DNA from: Fulvivirgaceae bacterium JP3-4
GTDB lineage: Bacteria; Bacteroidota; Bacteroidia; Cytophagales; Cyclobacteriaceae
Length of the DNA stretch: 64,000 nt
NCBI GenBank assembly: GCA_029309925.1
Contig: JARKND010000001.1
Location: forward strand, 1,674,001-1,738,000
Direction: 5' to 3'
Positions 53,310 to 62,196 of this stretch are shown here, piece after piece. The notes under the pieces are model-generated. The model worked only from the letters and a program-made list of their open reading frames with translations. It had not been told where the DNA came from and did no database searches. Each line of letters begins with the position of its first letter. Position 1 is the stretch's first letter. The position numbers and the translations under genes were made by a program.

Positions 53310-55472
53310 TCACCATTCCGGCCTGATGCCAGGCGCATATGGAAATGATAATTTCTGATAGTATGCCAGGTCCTTTTCTGGTTGTTCAAGGCCTGCCGGA
53401 ATTTCCATTTTTGAAAACGTCTGGAAATAGAGCACGCATGCGTTTCGCCAGAGGATGGCCTCTTTCTCCTGGATGCGCAGGAAGTTGTCAACATGTGTAA
53501 ATCGTTCTTCGTCAATTTTCTCCTTTAGTCCCTGCCAGGTTTTCCGCATTATACGGACCTGTTCAACGCCCCGGTAGTAATGAAGACACATTTCGTCCCA
53601 TAAAGTTTTGCCTGATTTAGTTTTGAAATCCCAGGGGAGATGGTGGAACCAAAGCAGATATTGATCGGGGCATTGGGCTGCGGATGCGTAAATTTTCTGT
53701 ACCTCCGGATGGTATTGCTCCAGGGCGTTGCTGCCATTTTCTGTCCGGTCAAATCCAACGCCCAGGCTATCGGCCCTGTGGTAGTAAACCGAGGTCCAGT
53801 CCTGTCTCGGCTTGTCCGCAACCCACGGGCCCGGACCGTAATGGTGATTGTACCCCATGATGTGATGTAGTCCCATCGGTGTCATGTAGTTCACTACGGC
53901 TTCACGGGAAGGGATCATCATCTGTGATACGATCGGCTTTATCAGGCTTGCTTCGTTGGAGAATGTCATCCGGACCCATTCTTCTGCAATCGCTTCTGAT
54001 GAAAGGTCGTGATCCCAGGCAAGCCTTCCGAACGCGTACCAGTTTGCCTGACCGAAGTGATGACCTGTCCAGTTCATATCTGAACCGATGTTGGCTACAC
54101 CTGCAAAGGCGGAAACATTATTTTTAACGACAGTACCATCAATCACACGCGCTACCGTTGATCCTTTACCGTTCACATGAGTATCACTGTCAAGGCATTC
54201 TTTGAACAGTGGTGCGAGGTATGCCAAATGCGTACTGAAGCCAAGATACTCCTGTGTGATCTGGAATTCCGGCATTACGTTAGTCTTTGTGAGTCCACCG
54301 AAGAGCGGATGAAAGGGTTCACGCGGTTGAAAGTCAAGGGGACCGTTCTTCACCTGGATGATCACATTCGGCCTGAACTGACCATCGAGTGGTTTGAATT
54401 CATTGTACGCCTGCTTTGTGCGGTCTTCCGGCACTTTGTTATCGTACACGAAGGCGCGCCACATTACCATTCCGCCAAAAGGTTGCAGTGCGTCCGCCAG
54501 CATGTTTGCACCTTCCGCGTGATTTCGCGAATAGTTTTGCGGACCTGGTTGTCCTTCCGAATTCGCTTTCACTACAAAGCCGCCAAAGTCAGGAACATAG
54601 TCGTAGATTTCCTTTACTTTGTTTTTCCACCAGTTTTGTACTTCCGCGTTGAGCGGATCTGCGGTAGCAAGACCTCCGATTTCAATCGGTGCGCTGAAAC
54701 GTGCAGTGAGATACACTTTGATCCCGTAAGGCCTGAACACATCGGCAAGGGCTTTCACTTTTTCCAGATACATCGGGGTGAGTACACGCGCGTTGGCGTT
54801 CACGTTTGTGAGCACTGTAGCATTGATTCCAATCGAGGCGTTCGCTCTTGCGTAATCATGATAGCGCTTGTCAATGTGGTCGGGAAGCTTGTGCCAGTCA
54901 AATATCGATGCTCCGGCATAACCCCGTTCTACGGTGCGATCGAGGTTGTCCCAGTGATTGAGTATCCTGATGTTTATTTTCGGAGCGCTGACGATGGCGA
55001 GCTGATCTATGCGTTGGTTGGTTTGCAATATTCTCAGGAAATGGAACGCCCCGTAAAGCAAGCCAATATCTGAATTTGCCGTGATCATAATTCGTTTTGA
55101 TTTTCCTGACTGCGCAGTAGAAATCAAATAAGCTTCGTTGCCGGATTTTTTGAGTTGTTGCAGAAGGTTCCGATCAACAGCAAGCCGCTCATCGGTGGCG
55201 CGTATTATTAGGAGCGTTGCATTTTCGGGAACGGACGCATAGGGTACAGGTTGTGCCAGAAGTGAAGCGAACGCGAGCTTAAATTCATTCCGGATGACAT
55301 CAAGCGTAGGCGAATTGCCAGGCACACCGTACGACTTCAAGATAGCCTGGTAGGCATTCCGGGTTGCAGCGTCAGTGATCCGATCGTATCGCAGCCAAAG
55401 ACGATACCCGTTGTCGGCATTGATATGAAAACAACAAAAAAGAAATGTGATTACAAGCCATGATCGTTTCAT
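53310..55472 (-). CDS. GH67 alpha-glucuronidase
   Basis: A 720-residue secreted enzyme that removes (4-O-methyl-)glucuronate from xylo-oligosaccharides. A signal peptide (ending HINAD) precedes an N-terminal domain (to ~130) and the TIM barrel. Catalytic segments are FGGFVVKANSEGQPGPQNY with the proposed acid Glu near residue 305, LDFQPREPFHPLF with Asp and NVMPEFQITQEYLG with Glu. The C-terminal helical domain (MGLHHIMGYNHHYGPGPW and after) is complete. It is second in the operon. The gap of 105 bp to uxuA is larger than the others. Confidence 0.95.
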   Translation of the reverse strand: MKRSWLVITFLFCCFHINADNGYRLWLRYDRITDAATRNAYQAILKSYGVPGNSPTLDVIRNEFKLAFASLLAQPVPYASVPENATLLIIRATDERLAVDRNLLQQLKKSGNEAYLISTAQSGKSKRIMITANSDIGLLYGAFHFLRILQTNQRIDQLAIVSAPKINIRILNHWDNLDRTVERGYAGASIFDWHKLPDHIDKRYHDYARANASIGINATVLTNVNANARVLTPMYLEKVKALADVFRPYGIKVYLTARFSAPIEIGGLATADPLNAEVQNWWKNKVKEIYDYVPDFGGFVVKANSEGQPGPQNYSRNHAEGANMLADALQPFGGMVMWRAFVYDNKVPEDRTKQAYNEFKPLDGQFRPNVIIQVKNGPLDFQPREPFHPLFGGLTKTNVMPEFQITQEYLGFSTHLAYLAPLFKECLDSDTHVNGKGSTVARVIDGTVVKNNVSAFAGVANIGSDMNWTGHHFGQANWYAFGRLAWDHDLSSEAIAEEWVRMTFSNEASLIKPIVSQMMIPSREAVVNYMTPMGLHHIMGYNHHYGPGPWVADKPRQDWTSVYYHRADSLGVGFDRTENGSNALEQYHPEVQKIYASAAQCPDQYLLWFHHLPWDFKTKSGKTLWDEMCLHYYRGVEQVRIMRKTWQGLKEKIDEERFTHVDNFLRIQEKEAILWRNACVLYFQTFSKMEIPAGLEQPEKDLAYYQKLSFPYAPGIRPEW

Positions 55473-55517
55473 GGACTTAATCTAGCTAAAAATGCAAACT
55501 ATAGGAACCGAAGACTG

Positions 55518-56489
55518 CTATTCATTGCGGAAGTAGCGCTCATAGTTTGCGCGGGTGGTGATGCCGATTCTTCCTTCGTAGATGCCGCCAACATTACCCA
55601 TGTCCTCGACAATCACTTCGATGGTGTTGGAGGCGCCACGTTTCAGCAGGTCTTTCGGGATCTTGTAGACGCGGTCGACCTGATAAGACTCACTGGATCC
55701 ATACGGCCGATGGTCGTTCGTAACACCGATTAGTTTTCCGTTCAGGTATACTTTGTCAAAGTCATCAATCTTTCCAAGCATGACGACCACTTCTTCTGTG
55801 GTGAAGTTCGCAGGAAGTGAAAACGTTTTGCGATACCTTGCCCAGCCGTCATAGCGCCAAAAGCCCTGTTGCTCCCATGGAGAAGGCACCATTATGTTTT
55901 CCCATTCATCGTCATCCGGAGTCTGTGATTCAGACCGGGTGCGGGCAAAATTCCAGATTCCCTGCAGGTCAACGAGCAGCCGCTGGTTCTGCCCCAACGG
56001 GTAAATGCCGATCTTGCCGTCAAAGATTCCACCGCCCTGAAATGCATCGAAGACACGCACTGCGATGGTATTACTTCCTTTGAAGTTGATAACGTCATTC
56101 GGGAGACTGTATTTGCGTTCGTTGTTATAAGCCGTCTTGAATTTTGGTGGGAATTGTCCGGAGAAAGCGATAGCCTTACCGTTAAGATACACTTCATCGC
56201 AATCGTCAATGAAACCCAGGTTCAGGTAATATACCTCATTCGGACTCAGCAGCGTGCCGTCAAACTTTATCCGATACCATGCGAAGCCGTCATACCCGTT
56301 AAAGCCATCGTCTTCCCAGTGCGAGGGCACCCTGATCATATCCCAGCGCGAGTCGTCATAATCGGTGGCAGCCCACGCTTGCTCATCGCCAATTCTGAAA
56401 CGCCAGTTCTTTTTCAGACTGATCGTCTGACACAATCCTTCGATTGCAACAAAACAAAAAATGATGAAAATGGTGGCGGCTCGTTTCAA
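55518..56489 (-). CDS. Tandem GH2-like sugar-binding domain protein without catalytic domain
   Basis: A 323-residue secreted protein with a signal peptide (ending EGLCQ). Two copies of the GH2 N-terminal jelly-roll follow each other: residues ~22-165 (WRFRIGDEQAWAATDYDDSRWDMIRVPSHWE ... VYLNGKAIA) and ~170-318 (WNFARTRSESQTPDDDEWENIMVPSPWE ... VYLNGKLIG). Each has the W-x-x-I/M-x-V-P-S-x-W-E core. The catalytic TIM barrel of GH2 is absent, so it is probably a carbohydrate-binding helper of GH67. It is the first gene of the operon. Confidence 0.82.
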   Translation of the reverse strand: MKRAATIFIIFCFVAIEGLCQTISLKKNWRFRIGDEQAWAATDYDDSRWDMIRVPSHWEDDGFNGYDGFAWYRIKFDGTLLSPNEVYYLNLGFIDDCDEVYLNGKAIAFSGQFPPKFKTAYNNERKYSLPNDVINFKGSNTIAVRVFDAFQGGGIFDGKIGIYPLGQNQRLLVDLQGIWNFARTRSESQTPDDDEWENIMVPSPWEQQGFWRYDGWARYRKTFSLPANFTTEEVVVMLGKIDDFDKVYLNGKLIGVTNDHRPYGSSESYQVDRVYKIPKDLLKRGASNTIEVIVEDMGNVGGIYEGRIGITTRANYERYFRNE

Positions 56490-56586
56490 CGTTTCAAAAT
56501 TTAGGTAAAAATAAGAATGTTTGGAAGAAAGGTGAATGCTCTAAGCCACTCACCCCCTCCAAACTGACCCAAACTAGTTAACCGGA

Positions 56587-56985
56587 CTAGTTATTCGATG
56601 CAACTACAGGGTAGTTGTATATTGTTTTTTCCAGGTATGAAGCAAATGACTTCTTGTCGCTGGACGGCACAACGTGATAAGTGACAGTCAGCTTTGATGA
56701 GCTTACTTCCACCCAGTAATCATTTGAGTGGATGTTCTTCACGTTATAGCGCTTCATCAAACCTTTCTCGAAAGTGCCTTCAATTTTGTCGCTTGCGAGC
56801 ACGCCATCGCGGTTATAAAACTTCACTGTGATGGGCTCATCGATTTCCATAGCGTAGTGAACTTTGAGAATACCTGCTGTTGAAGGAAGGATCTTAACCC
56901 GGCCTGCGTCAAGGACCTGTGCAACTGACTGTGTGCTGAAGAAGCCAACGATTGCCACTGCTGCGATTATCAATTTCGTTTTCAT
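56587..56985 (-). CDS. Small secreted protein of unknown function
   Basis: A 132-residue protein with a signal peptide (MKTKLIIAAVAIVGFFSTQSVAQ). The rest is one beta-sandwich-like domain (GILKVHYAMEIDEPITVKFYNRDGVLASDKIEG ... VTYHVVPSSD), similar in layout to DUF3244-like or T9SS-tail-type modules, though no firm family match is claimed. It is upstream of, and on the same strand as, the GH67 operon (97-bp gap), but its own stop is surrounded by two ACTAGT palindromes. Function unknown. Confidence 0.6.
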   Translation of the reverse strand: MKTKLIIAAVAIVGFFSTQSVAQVLDAGRVKILPSTAGILKVHYAMEIDEPITVKFYNRDGVLASDKIEGTFEKGLMKRYNVKNIHSNDYWVEVSSSKLTVTYHVVPSSDKKSFASYLEKTIYNYPVVASNN

Positions 56986-57148
56986 GAGTATTTGGTTTTA
57001 AAGTTTTTGTGTCTGAATAACACTGTAAAAAACGGGCATGGCAGCCGGGAAGATGTCACAGGTTCGTGAGGAATTGTAACAAATTGTCACGGAGGTTAAA
57101 TTCCAATTATCAATAACCAAATAACAAACGGAGTGGGTTGGGTCGGAG

Positions 57149-57776
57149 AGCAGTGCAGGCGTAAAATTCAAATGATCAATGATCAAATCCCAAAGGGTGC
57201 AGCGTTGGATTCGACTGTATGTCCAACAATGCCTTTTGGGATTTGATAATTGATTATTGCTTTACCCTTGGTATTTGGCTTTTGGACTTTGGTATTTGGA
57301 ATTTGATCATTTGCCTTCGGACGTGAGCCAATTTATCCCACCGGACGATCGCCTTCGAAGAATCATTTCTGATTTGGTATTGATCATTGGAGTTTTCTCG
57401 TAAGACCAATCGTTGAGCCAACACACATCGCCAACGAAAGCTCCATAATCCCTTCATCCGTAATTAGCAGTGCGGGGCGTAAAATTCCAATGATCAATGA
57501 TCAAATTCCAAATGGTGCAGCGCTTGTTCGACTATATCTCCAACAGGGATTTGATCATTGATTATTACTAATTGATTATTGCTTTACCCTTGGTATTTGG
57601 CTTTTGGAATTTGGTATTTGGAATTTGATCATTTTCCCTTCTGACGTGGGACAATTCACCGTAGAGGACAATCCCCTTCGAAGGATCATTTGTGATTTGG
57701 TAATTGATCATTCGAGCTTCCTCGTAAGACCAATCGTTGAGCCAACACACATCGCCAACGAAAGCCCCATAACCCT
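57149..57776. repeat. Tandem duplication of a ~300-bp gene-free segment with internal hairpin arms
   Basis: Copy A (57149-57452) and copy B (57466-57776) share the same order: AGCAGTGC, GCGTAAAATT, ATGATCAATGATCAAAT, a CCCTTGGTATTTGG block, a GACGTG block, and a shared end at CGTTGAGCCAACACAC and CGCCAACGAAAGC. They differ by point changes and about seven bases of indels. Each contains ATGATCAA heptads facing TTTGGTA/TTTGGAA heptads, giving complementary arms. Minus-strand ORFs here are in parallel positions in both copies but look like repeat translation. It fills most of the ~800-bp stretch 56986-57787; nothing else is seen there. Confidence 0.8.
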
Positions 57777-57787
57777 TTTACACTTAA

Positions 57788-58474
57788 TCAAACGACCATT
57801 TTGTATCCCGACCCATGCACGGTAAGGATTACTTTGGGCTGATCAACATTTACTTCAACTTTTTGCCTCAGGCGCGCGATGAAGTTGTCAACGGTCCGTG
57901 TGGTGATCTGCTCTTCGTAGCCCCAGACTTTTTCGAGGATGTCGTATCGGCTTACAACTTTGTTCCTGTTTTCGTGGAGGAATGAAAGCAGTTCGAATTC
58001 CTTGTGCGAAAGCTTTACCTCCTGCGCTCCGTCTATGGCAAGGAATGCCTTGAAGTCTAGCTGAAGCCGGCCAATAGAGACAAGGTTGGAATGCGGTATG
58101 TCAGCTGTTCCTGAATTTCTCCGCAGCATTGCTTTTACACGTGCAAGCAGTTCCCGCACGCTGAATGGCTTCGTTACATAGTCATCAGCTCCGAGTTCCA
58201 GTCCGAGTACTTTGTCGATTTCTTCACCGCGTGCTGTCAGCAGGATGATCGGGGTTTTGACTCCGGCCGCCCGTGCTGCCTTGCAGATATCGAAGCCTGA
58301 CATCTTCGGCAGCATAACATCGAGCAGGATCAGGTCGTGTTGCCCTGTTTTGATTTTCTGAAGACCTGTTTCGCCTTCGCTTGCAACATCGACCTGGTAA
58401 TTCTCAAACTCAAGATTGTCTTTCAATCCAAGCTGCATGGCAGGTTCGTCTTCAATGATCAGTATGCGCGCCAT
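57788..58474 (-). CDS. OmpR/PhoB-family response regulator
   Basis: A 228-residue DNA-binding regulator. The receiver has Asp52 (LILLDVMLP), a Thr in LLTARG and Lys in YVTKPFS. The winged-helix DNA-binding domain is at ~130-226 (LSHKEFELLSFLHENRNKVVSRYDILEKVWGY ... RTVDNFIARLRQKVE). It starts directly after the stop of its kinase partner (TAG then ATG, with no gap), so the two form a coupled two-component system. Its target genes are unknown. Confidence 0.95.
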   Translation of the reverse strand: MARILIIEDEPAMQLGLKDNLEFENYQVDVASEGETGLQKIKTGQHDLILLDVMLPKMSGFDICKAARAAGVKTPIILLTARGEEIDKVLGLELGADDYVTKPFSVRELLARVKAMLRRNSGTADIPHSNLVSIGRLQLDFKAFLAIDGAQEVKLSHKEFELLSFLHENRNKVVSRYDILEKVWGYEEQITTRTVDNFIARLRQKVEVNVDQPKVILTVHGSGYKMVV

Positions 58475-60049
58475 CTATCCGTTGTTTAATGGAAAGTAAA
58501 CTTTGAACTGTGATCCTTTGCCGGGCTCACTCTGCACCGTAATTTTTCCACCCTGTGCTTCTATTAACTGCTTCACCAGAGACAATCCGAGGCCGGTTCC
58601 GCGACTCTTTGCAAGGTTCCCGCTCGACACCCGGTAAAACTTATCGAAAATATGCTTCTGGTCCTGCTTGCTGATGCCGACACCATAATCGCGCAAAGCG
58701 ATATACCCGAAAGTTCCTTCCACACCGGTATTGATCTCAATCCGTTTCTTGTCTTCACTGTATTTGATCGCGTTGTCGATGAGGTTAATGATGATCTCGA
58801 TCAGCGCCTCACGGTCGGCATATACCCAGATATCTCCCGCAGGTGAATACGTATATTCGAAACCTTTGTTTTTCAAATGAAACTGATATGTGGATAAAAT
58901 CCCGTTTAATTCAGTATCGATGTGCAGCGACTCAAAGTGAAAATGTTTTTTGTTAGCTTCCGTCTGACTGAAATTCAGGATCTTGTTCACAATTCCGGAA
59001 AGCCGCTGCGTCTCCTTGCTGATGATCTGGTAATATTCCTTTTTCTTTTCCTCAGTCGGGACGCGGTCCATCTCCAGCGTCTCCGCGAACATACTGATCA
59101 GCGCCAGCGGTGTGCGTATTTCATGCGATACGTTGGACACAAAATCTGCTTTGTTCTGTGCGAGATCAACTTCCTTCTTCAGGTTTCTGAATACTAACAC
59201 TACACCAATGATCAGAACGACATCGAGACCAGCCAGTAAAAGGAAGTTTGCCCTGGTACGTTCGCGCGCAAGTTGCTGGAGCGTTGTGCCGCTGGTGCGG
59301 ATGCCGAGTGAGTAGTCGGGAAAGATCCAAAAGTCTTTCGTCAGGGCTTCTGCTGTTACATTCGTTGTGTCTGGAGCTGAAGTCGAGTAGGCGATTGAAT
59401 CACCCTGCTTCCTTACGGCTGACAGGATGAACTGATCACGTGCTGCGGTTTGCAGGCGCGGGCCGACAACATTCTGAATAAAAAGCTCAGGGTCGATCAG
59501 TAATCCTCCGACTTTGAAGTCCCAATCCGAGCGCTGGTGAATGAAGATCAGGCAGTAGTTGCCCGCTGATGCGTTGCGGTCAAGGGGGAGTTTGTAAATT
59601 TTCTGGAAACCACTTTCGCGGTAGCCGATAAGTTGCTGGATAACGGAGGCACTATCCGCAAGTGTCTGACTGATGGAATTCCATAAGCGCTCGCGGTCTT
59701 TAAAGGCGGTGGAGTAAAGCTGAAACACAGGTTTGCCATCGGCCGAATCAACGAGAAAGACGCCACTCAAGGCCGCGTTCAATCCCACAAGGTCATAAAT
59801 TTTTGGAGGGATAGAATCCTTTGGAAGGTTATTGTCGAGGTGGGGTTCAATCCGGGCAATCCAGCTTCCGATGACATCGTCTGAGTATTGGTTCACCGAA
59901 AACAGAATGGCGTCAAGCTGTTTCTGATAGATGTCCTGGATGATCTTCTCATCGCTGTTCAATTCTGACATCTCGTACACCGAAAAGAACAAAGCAGGGA
60001 CAAGGAAGATCAGTGCTAGCAGCAAACCTATCCGGTGCGTGGATTTCAT
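58475..60049 (-). CDS. Membrane sensor histidine kinase
   Basis: A 524-residue classical kinase. Two membrane helices (residues ~7-25 and ~270-288) enclose a ~245-residue extracytoplasmic sensor domain without a recognised fold. The kinase core has the phospho-acceptor near residue 308 in NVSHEIRTPLALI, N-box INLIDNAIKYSE, and G-boxes DYGVGIS and GTGLGLSLVKQL. It is cotranscribed with the OmpR-type gene and is the first gene of the pair. It is divergent from the DUF2490 gene; a 13-bp palindrome lies between them. Confidence 0.94.
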   Translation of the reverse strand: MKSTHRIGLLLALIFLVPALFFSVYEMSELNSDEKIIQDIYQKQLDAILFSVNQYSDDVIGSWIARIEPHLDNNLPKDSIPPKIYDLVGLNAALSGVFLVDSADGKPVFQLYSTAFKDRERLWNSISQTLADSASVIQQLIGYRESGFQKIYKLPLDRNASAGNYCLIFIHQRSDWDFKVGGLLIDPELFIQNVVGPRLQTAARDQFILSAVRKQGDSIAYSTSAPDTTNVTAEALTKDFWIFPDYSLGIRTSGTTLQQLARERTRANFLLLAGLDVVLIIGVVLVFRNLKKEVDLAQNKADFVSNVSHEIRTPLALISMFAETLEMDRVPTEEKKKEYYQIISKETQRLSGIVNKILNFSQTEANKKHFHFESLHIDTELNGILSTYQFHLKNKGFEYTYSPAGDIWVYADREALIEIIINLIDNAIKYSEDKKRIEINTGVEGTFGYIALRDYGVGISKQDQKHIFDKFYRVSSGNLAKSRGTGLGLSLVKQLIEAQGGKITVQSEPGKGSQFKVYFPLNNG

Positions 60050-60201
60050 AAAGCAAGTTTACGTTTTTTTTCAGGAAACGTTGTCGGTTCACTGTGAACG
60101 GTCGCGGCCCTACCGCCAAAAGAATTTCTCTTCACTACACACAATGCGATTTGGCCGGTAATGACTTTTTTTGAATTTTGCCGCCTAACCAGATGCTATT
60201 G

Positions 60202-60963
60202 ATGAAACACATTGCGTGCGTTCTTATTTTCTTTTTTCTCCAGATTTCTTTTTCTAATGGTCAGTCAAATACGAGGAGGACAGCAGACCATGTGCATAGT
60301 TGGTTTATGTACTTCGGCAACCATAAATTGTCGGAACGTTGGGGATTGCATGCGGAAGCGCAACTCCGAAGAAATGATTTGCTCGCCAATGCGCAGCAAC
60401 TCCTGCTCCGCACCGGTGTTGACTATTACAGCAAAAATAATGTGCGCTGGACGGTAGGTTATGCTTTTATCGAAACATATCCTTACGGTGATTTTCCTGT
60501 TGCGAATGCTTTTCCGGAACATCGCATCTGGCAACAGGCACTTGTCGGTCAGACGATCGGCAAAGTAAGACTCAGCCACCGGTATCGCCTTGAGCAAAGA
60601 ATGATTGGCAACGCTGCCACCGGAAAATTTGAGGACGGACGTTTCGAAAACCGTTTCCGCTACATGGCCAAAGCAACGTTCAATTTGACAAAATCGGAGA
60701 AGCCGGTCTTTTTCGCAGTGTACGATGAAATCTTTATAAACTTCGGTGAAGATGTTGGGTATAATTTGTTTGATCAGAACAGACTTTATGGCGCGATCGG
60801 ATTTACGCTCTCGCAAAACGTAAAGCTGGAATTCGGCTATCTGAATCAACGCGTCCAGTTGCGCAGTCTTGATGTCTCGTCAGGCACACCACAGTACAGA
60901 ATCGAAAATAATCACACGTTGCAATTCGGTGTATTCTCGACTATTCCGTTTATGCACCAGTAG
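60202..60963 (+). CDS. DUF2490 outer-membrane-type protein
   Basis: A 253-residue protein with a signal peptide (ACVLIFFFLQISFSNGQ). Conserved DUF2490 pieces follow: SWFMYFGNHKLSERWGLHAEAQLRRND, YLLRTG-like QQLLLRTGVDYYSKN, and barrel strands up to HTLQFGVFSTI. It is probably a small outer-membrane barrel with no known function. Two starts are possible (60193, 60202); I use the one with the best signal peptide. The pirin gene starts about 90 bases downstream on the same strand. Confidence 0.82.
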   Translation: MKHIACVLIFFFLQISFSNGQSNTRRTADHVHSWFMYFGNHKLSERWGLHAEAQLRRNDLLANAQQLLLRTGVDYYSKNNVRWTVGYAFIETYPYGDFPVANAFPEHRIWQQALVGQTIGKVRLSHRYRLEQRMIGNAATGKFEDGRFENRFRYMAKATFNLTKSEKPVFFAVYDEIFINFGEDVGYNLFDQNRLYGAIGFTLSQNVKLEFGYLNQRVQLRSLDVSSGTPQYRIENNHTLQFGVFSTIPFMHQ

Positions 60964-61053
60964 CCTCAAATATTTACCTGGTTTTCCGGGAGATCGACCT
61001 TTGTCCACTATCTTCATGTGACGGCAGCACGAACGGTGCGGCACCCTTATCGT

Positions 61054-61968
61054 ATGATTGACATTGTAATTGAATCGCGCAAAGCATCCATCGGCCCGGG
61101 TATGGACGTAAAACGAATTCTGCCTTTTCGAATGCGGAGGATGGTCGGCCCGTTTATTTTTATGGATCATGCAGGTCCTGTAGCAGCAGCACCGCAGCCA
61201 GGCAAGTCGATGGATGTTTTGCCTCATCCGCACATCGGTTTGTCAACGGTGAGCTATTTGTTCGGTGGCCAGGTAACCCATCGCGACAGTCTGGGTGTTG
61301 AGCAGATCATCCGGCCAGGCGAAGTGAACTGGATGACAGCAGGGAAGGGGATTGCTCATTCGGAACGGTTTGAAGATCCCGCTGCACTTGCAGGCGGTAA
61401 TCTTGAGATGATACAAACCTGGGTGGCACTCCCGGAGAAAGATGAGGAGGCAAATCCAGCATTCAATAATTATAAGCCAGAACAACTTCCGATTTTTACC
61501 GACACAGGTGTCTGGATGCGATTGATTGCCGGCAATGCATTCGGATTAGTAAGCAACGTGAAGACACATTCGCCATTGTTTTATCTCCATGTGTCGTTGG
61601 AAACAGGTGCCAAATTCGGATTACCAAAGGAACACTCAGAAAGAGGAATTTATATCGTCAAGGGTAGTGTAGAGATTTCCGGAACCCGTTATGGTGGCGG
61701 CCAGATGGTGGTGTTTACGAAAGGCGTTGATCCGATACTAACCGCGAAGGAGCCAACCACACTCATGCTTCTCGGTGGAGAACCGCTTGGCGAACGCTTC
61801 ATCTGGTGGAATTTCGTCTCTTCGCGTAGGGAAAGAATTGAACAAGCTAAGGCAGACTGGAAGGAGGGAAGGATCATCCTGCCTCCGAATGATAATCACG
61901 AATTTGTACCGCTTCCCGAGGACAAGTCACGTCCTGCAAACAGTCCCAGTCCTCAGGCGCTGTCCTAA
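61054..61968 (+). CDS. Pirin-family protein
   Basis: A 304-residue bicupin. The N-terminal cupin carries the metal-binding set HPHIGLSTVSYLF and THRDSLG, with GKGIAHSER further on. The typical pirin stretch RRMVGPFIFMDHAGP (residues ~28-42) is intact. Some pirins have quercetin 2,3-dioxygenase activity; others act as redox-sensitive regulators. A GTG 36 bases upstream is possible but I use the ATG at MIDIVIES. The function here cannot be fixed from sequence. Confidence 0.9.
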   Translation: MIDIVIESRKASIGPGMDVKRILPFRMRRMVGPFIFMDHAGPVAAAPQPGKSMDVLPHPHIGLSTVSYLFGGQVTHRDSLGVEQIIRPGEVNWMTAGKGIAHSERFEDPAALAGGNLEMIQTWVALPEKDEEANPAFNNYKPEQLPIFTDTGVWMRLIAGNAFGLVSNVKTHSPLFYLHVSLETGAKFGLPKEHSERGIYIVKGSVEISGTRYGGGQMVVFTKGVDPILTAKEPTTLMLLGGEPLGERFIWWNFVSSRRERIEQAKADWKEGRIILPPNDNHEFVPLPEDKSRPANSPSPQALS

Positions 61969-62196
61969 TTATTGTCACAATTGACTAACCTATAAGGGGT
62001 GAAGGCATGGCGCCCGTCATTTTTTTAAATCCAATCCGTAAAATTCTGTCTGTCAGACATTAAACGTGCTATCCTTTCGCAAAGTCCTTGTTTAAACGGT
62101 AAAATCGTTATCTGGATGTAACCCAAAATGTGTTAGACGGGATAACCATTTATGGGGGGCTGTAGTTATATTCACATTTAACCTTAACCTAAACTT

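Noticed and set aside
57254-57750. Two similar minus-strand ORFs, 67 and 60 residues
   Set aside because: They are parallel translations of the duplicated 0.3-kb DNA, ending in IPNTK-type runs from the heptads. The likeness is explained by the duplication.
60087-60099. 13-bp palindrome GTTCACTGTGAAC between the kinase and DUF2490 genes
   Set aside because: Same chance argument; no second copy was seen nearby.
62047-62059. 13-bp palindrome TGTCTGTCAGACA upstream of the second susC
   Set aside because: Same chance argument and no TTTG-type promoter beside it.
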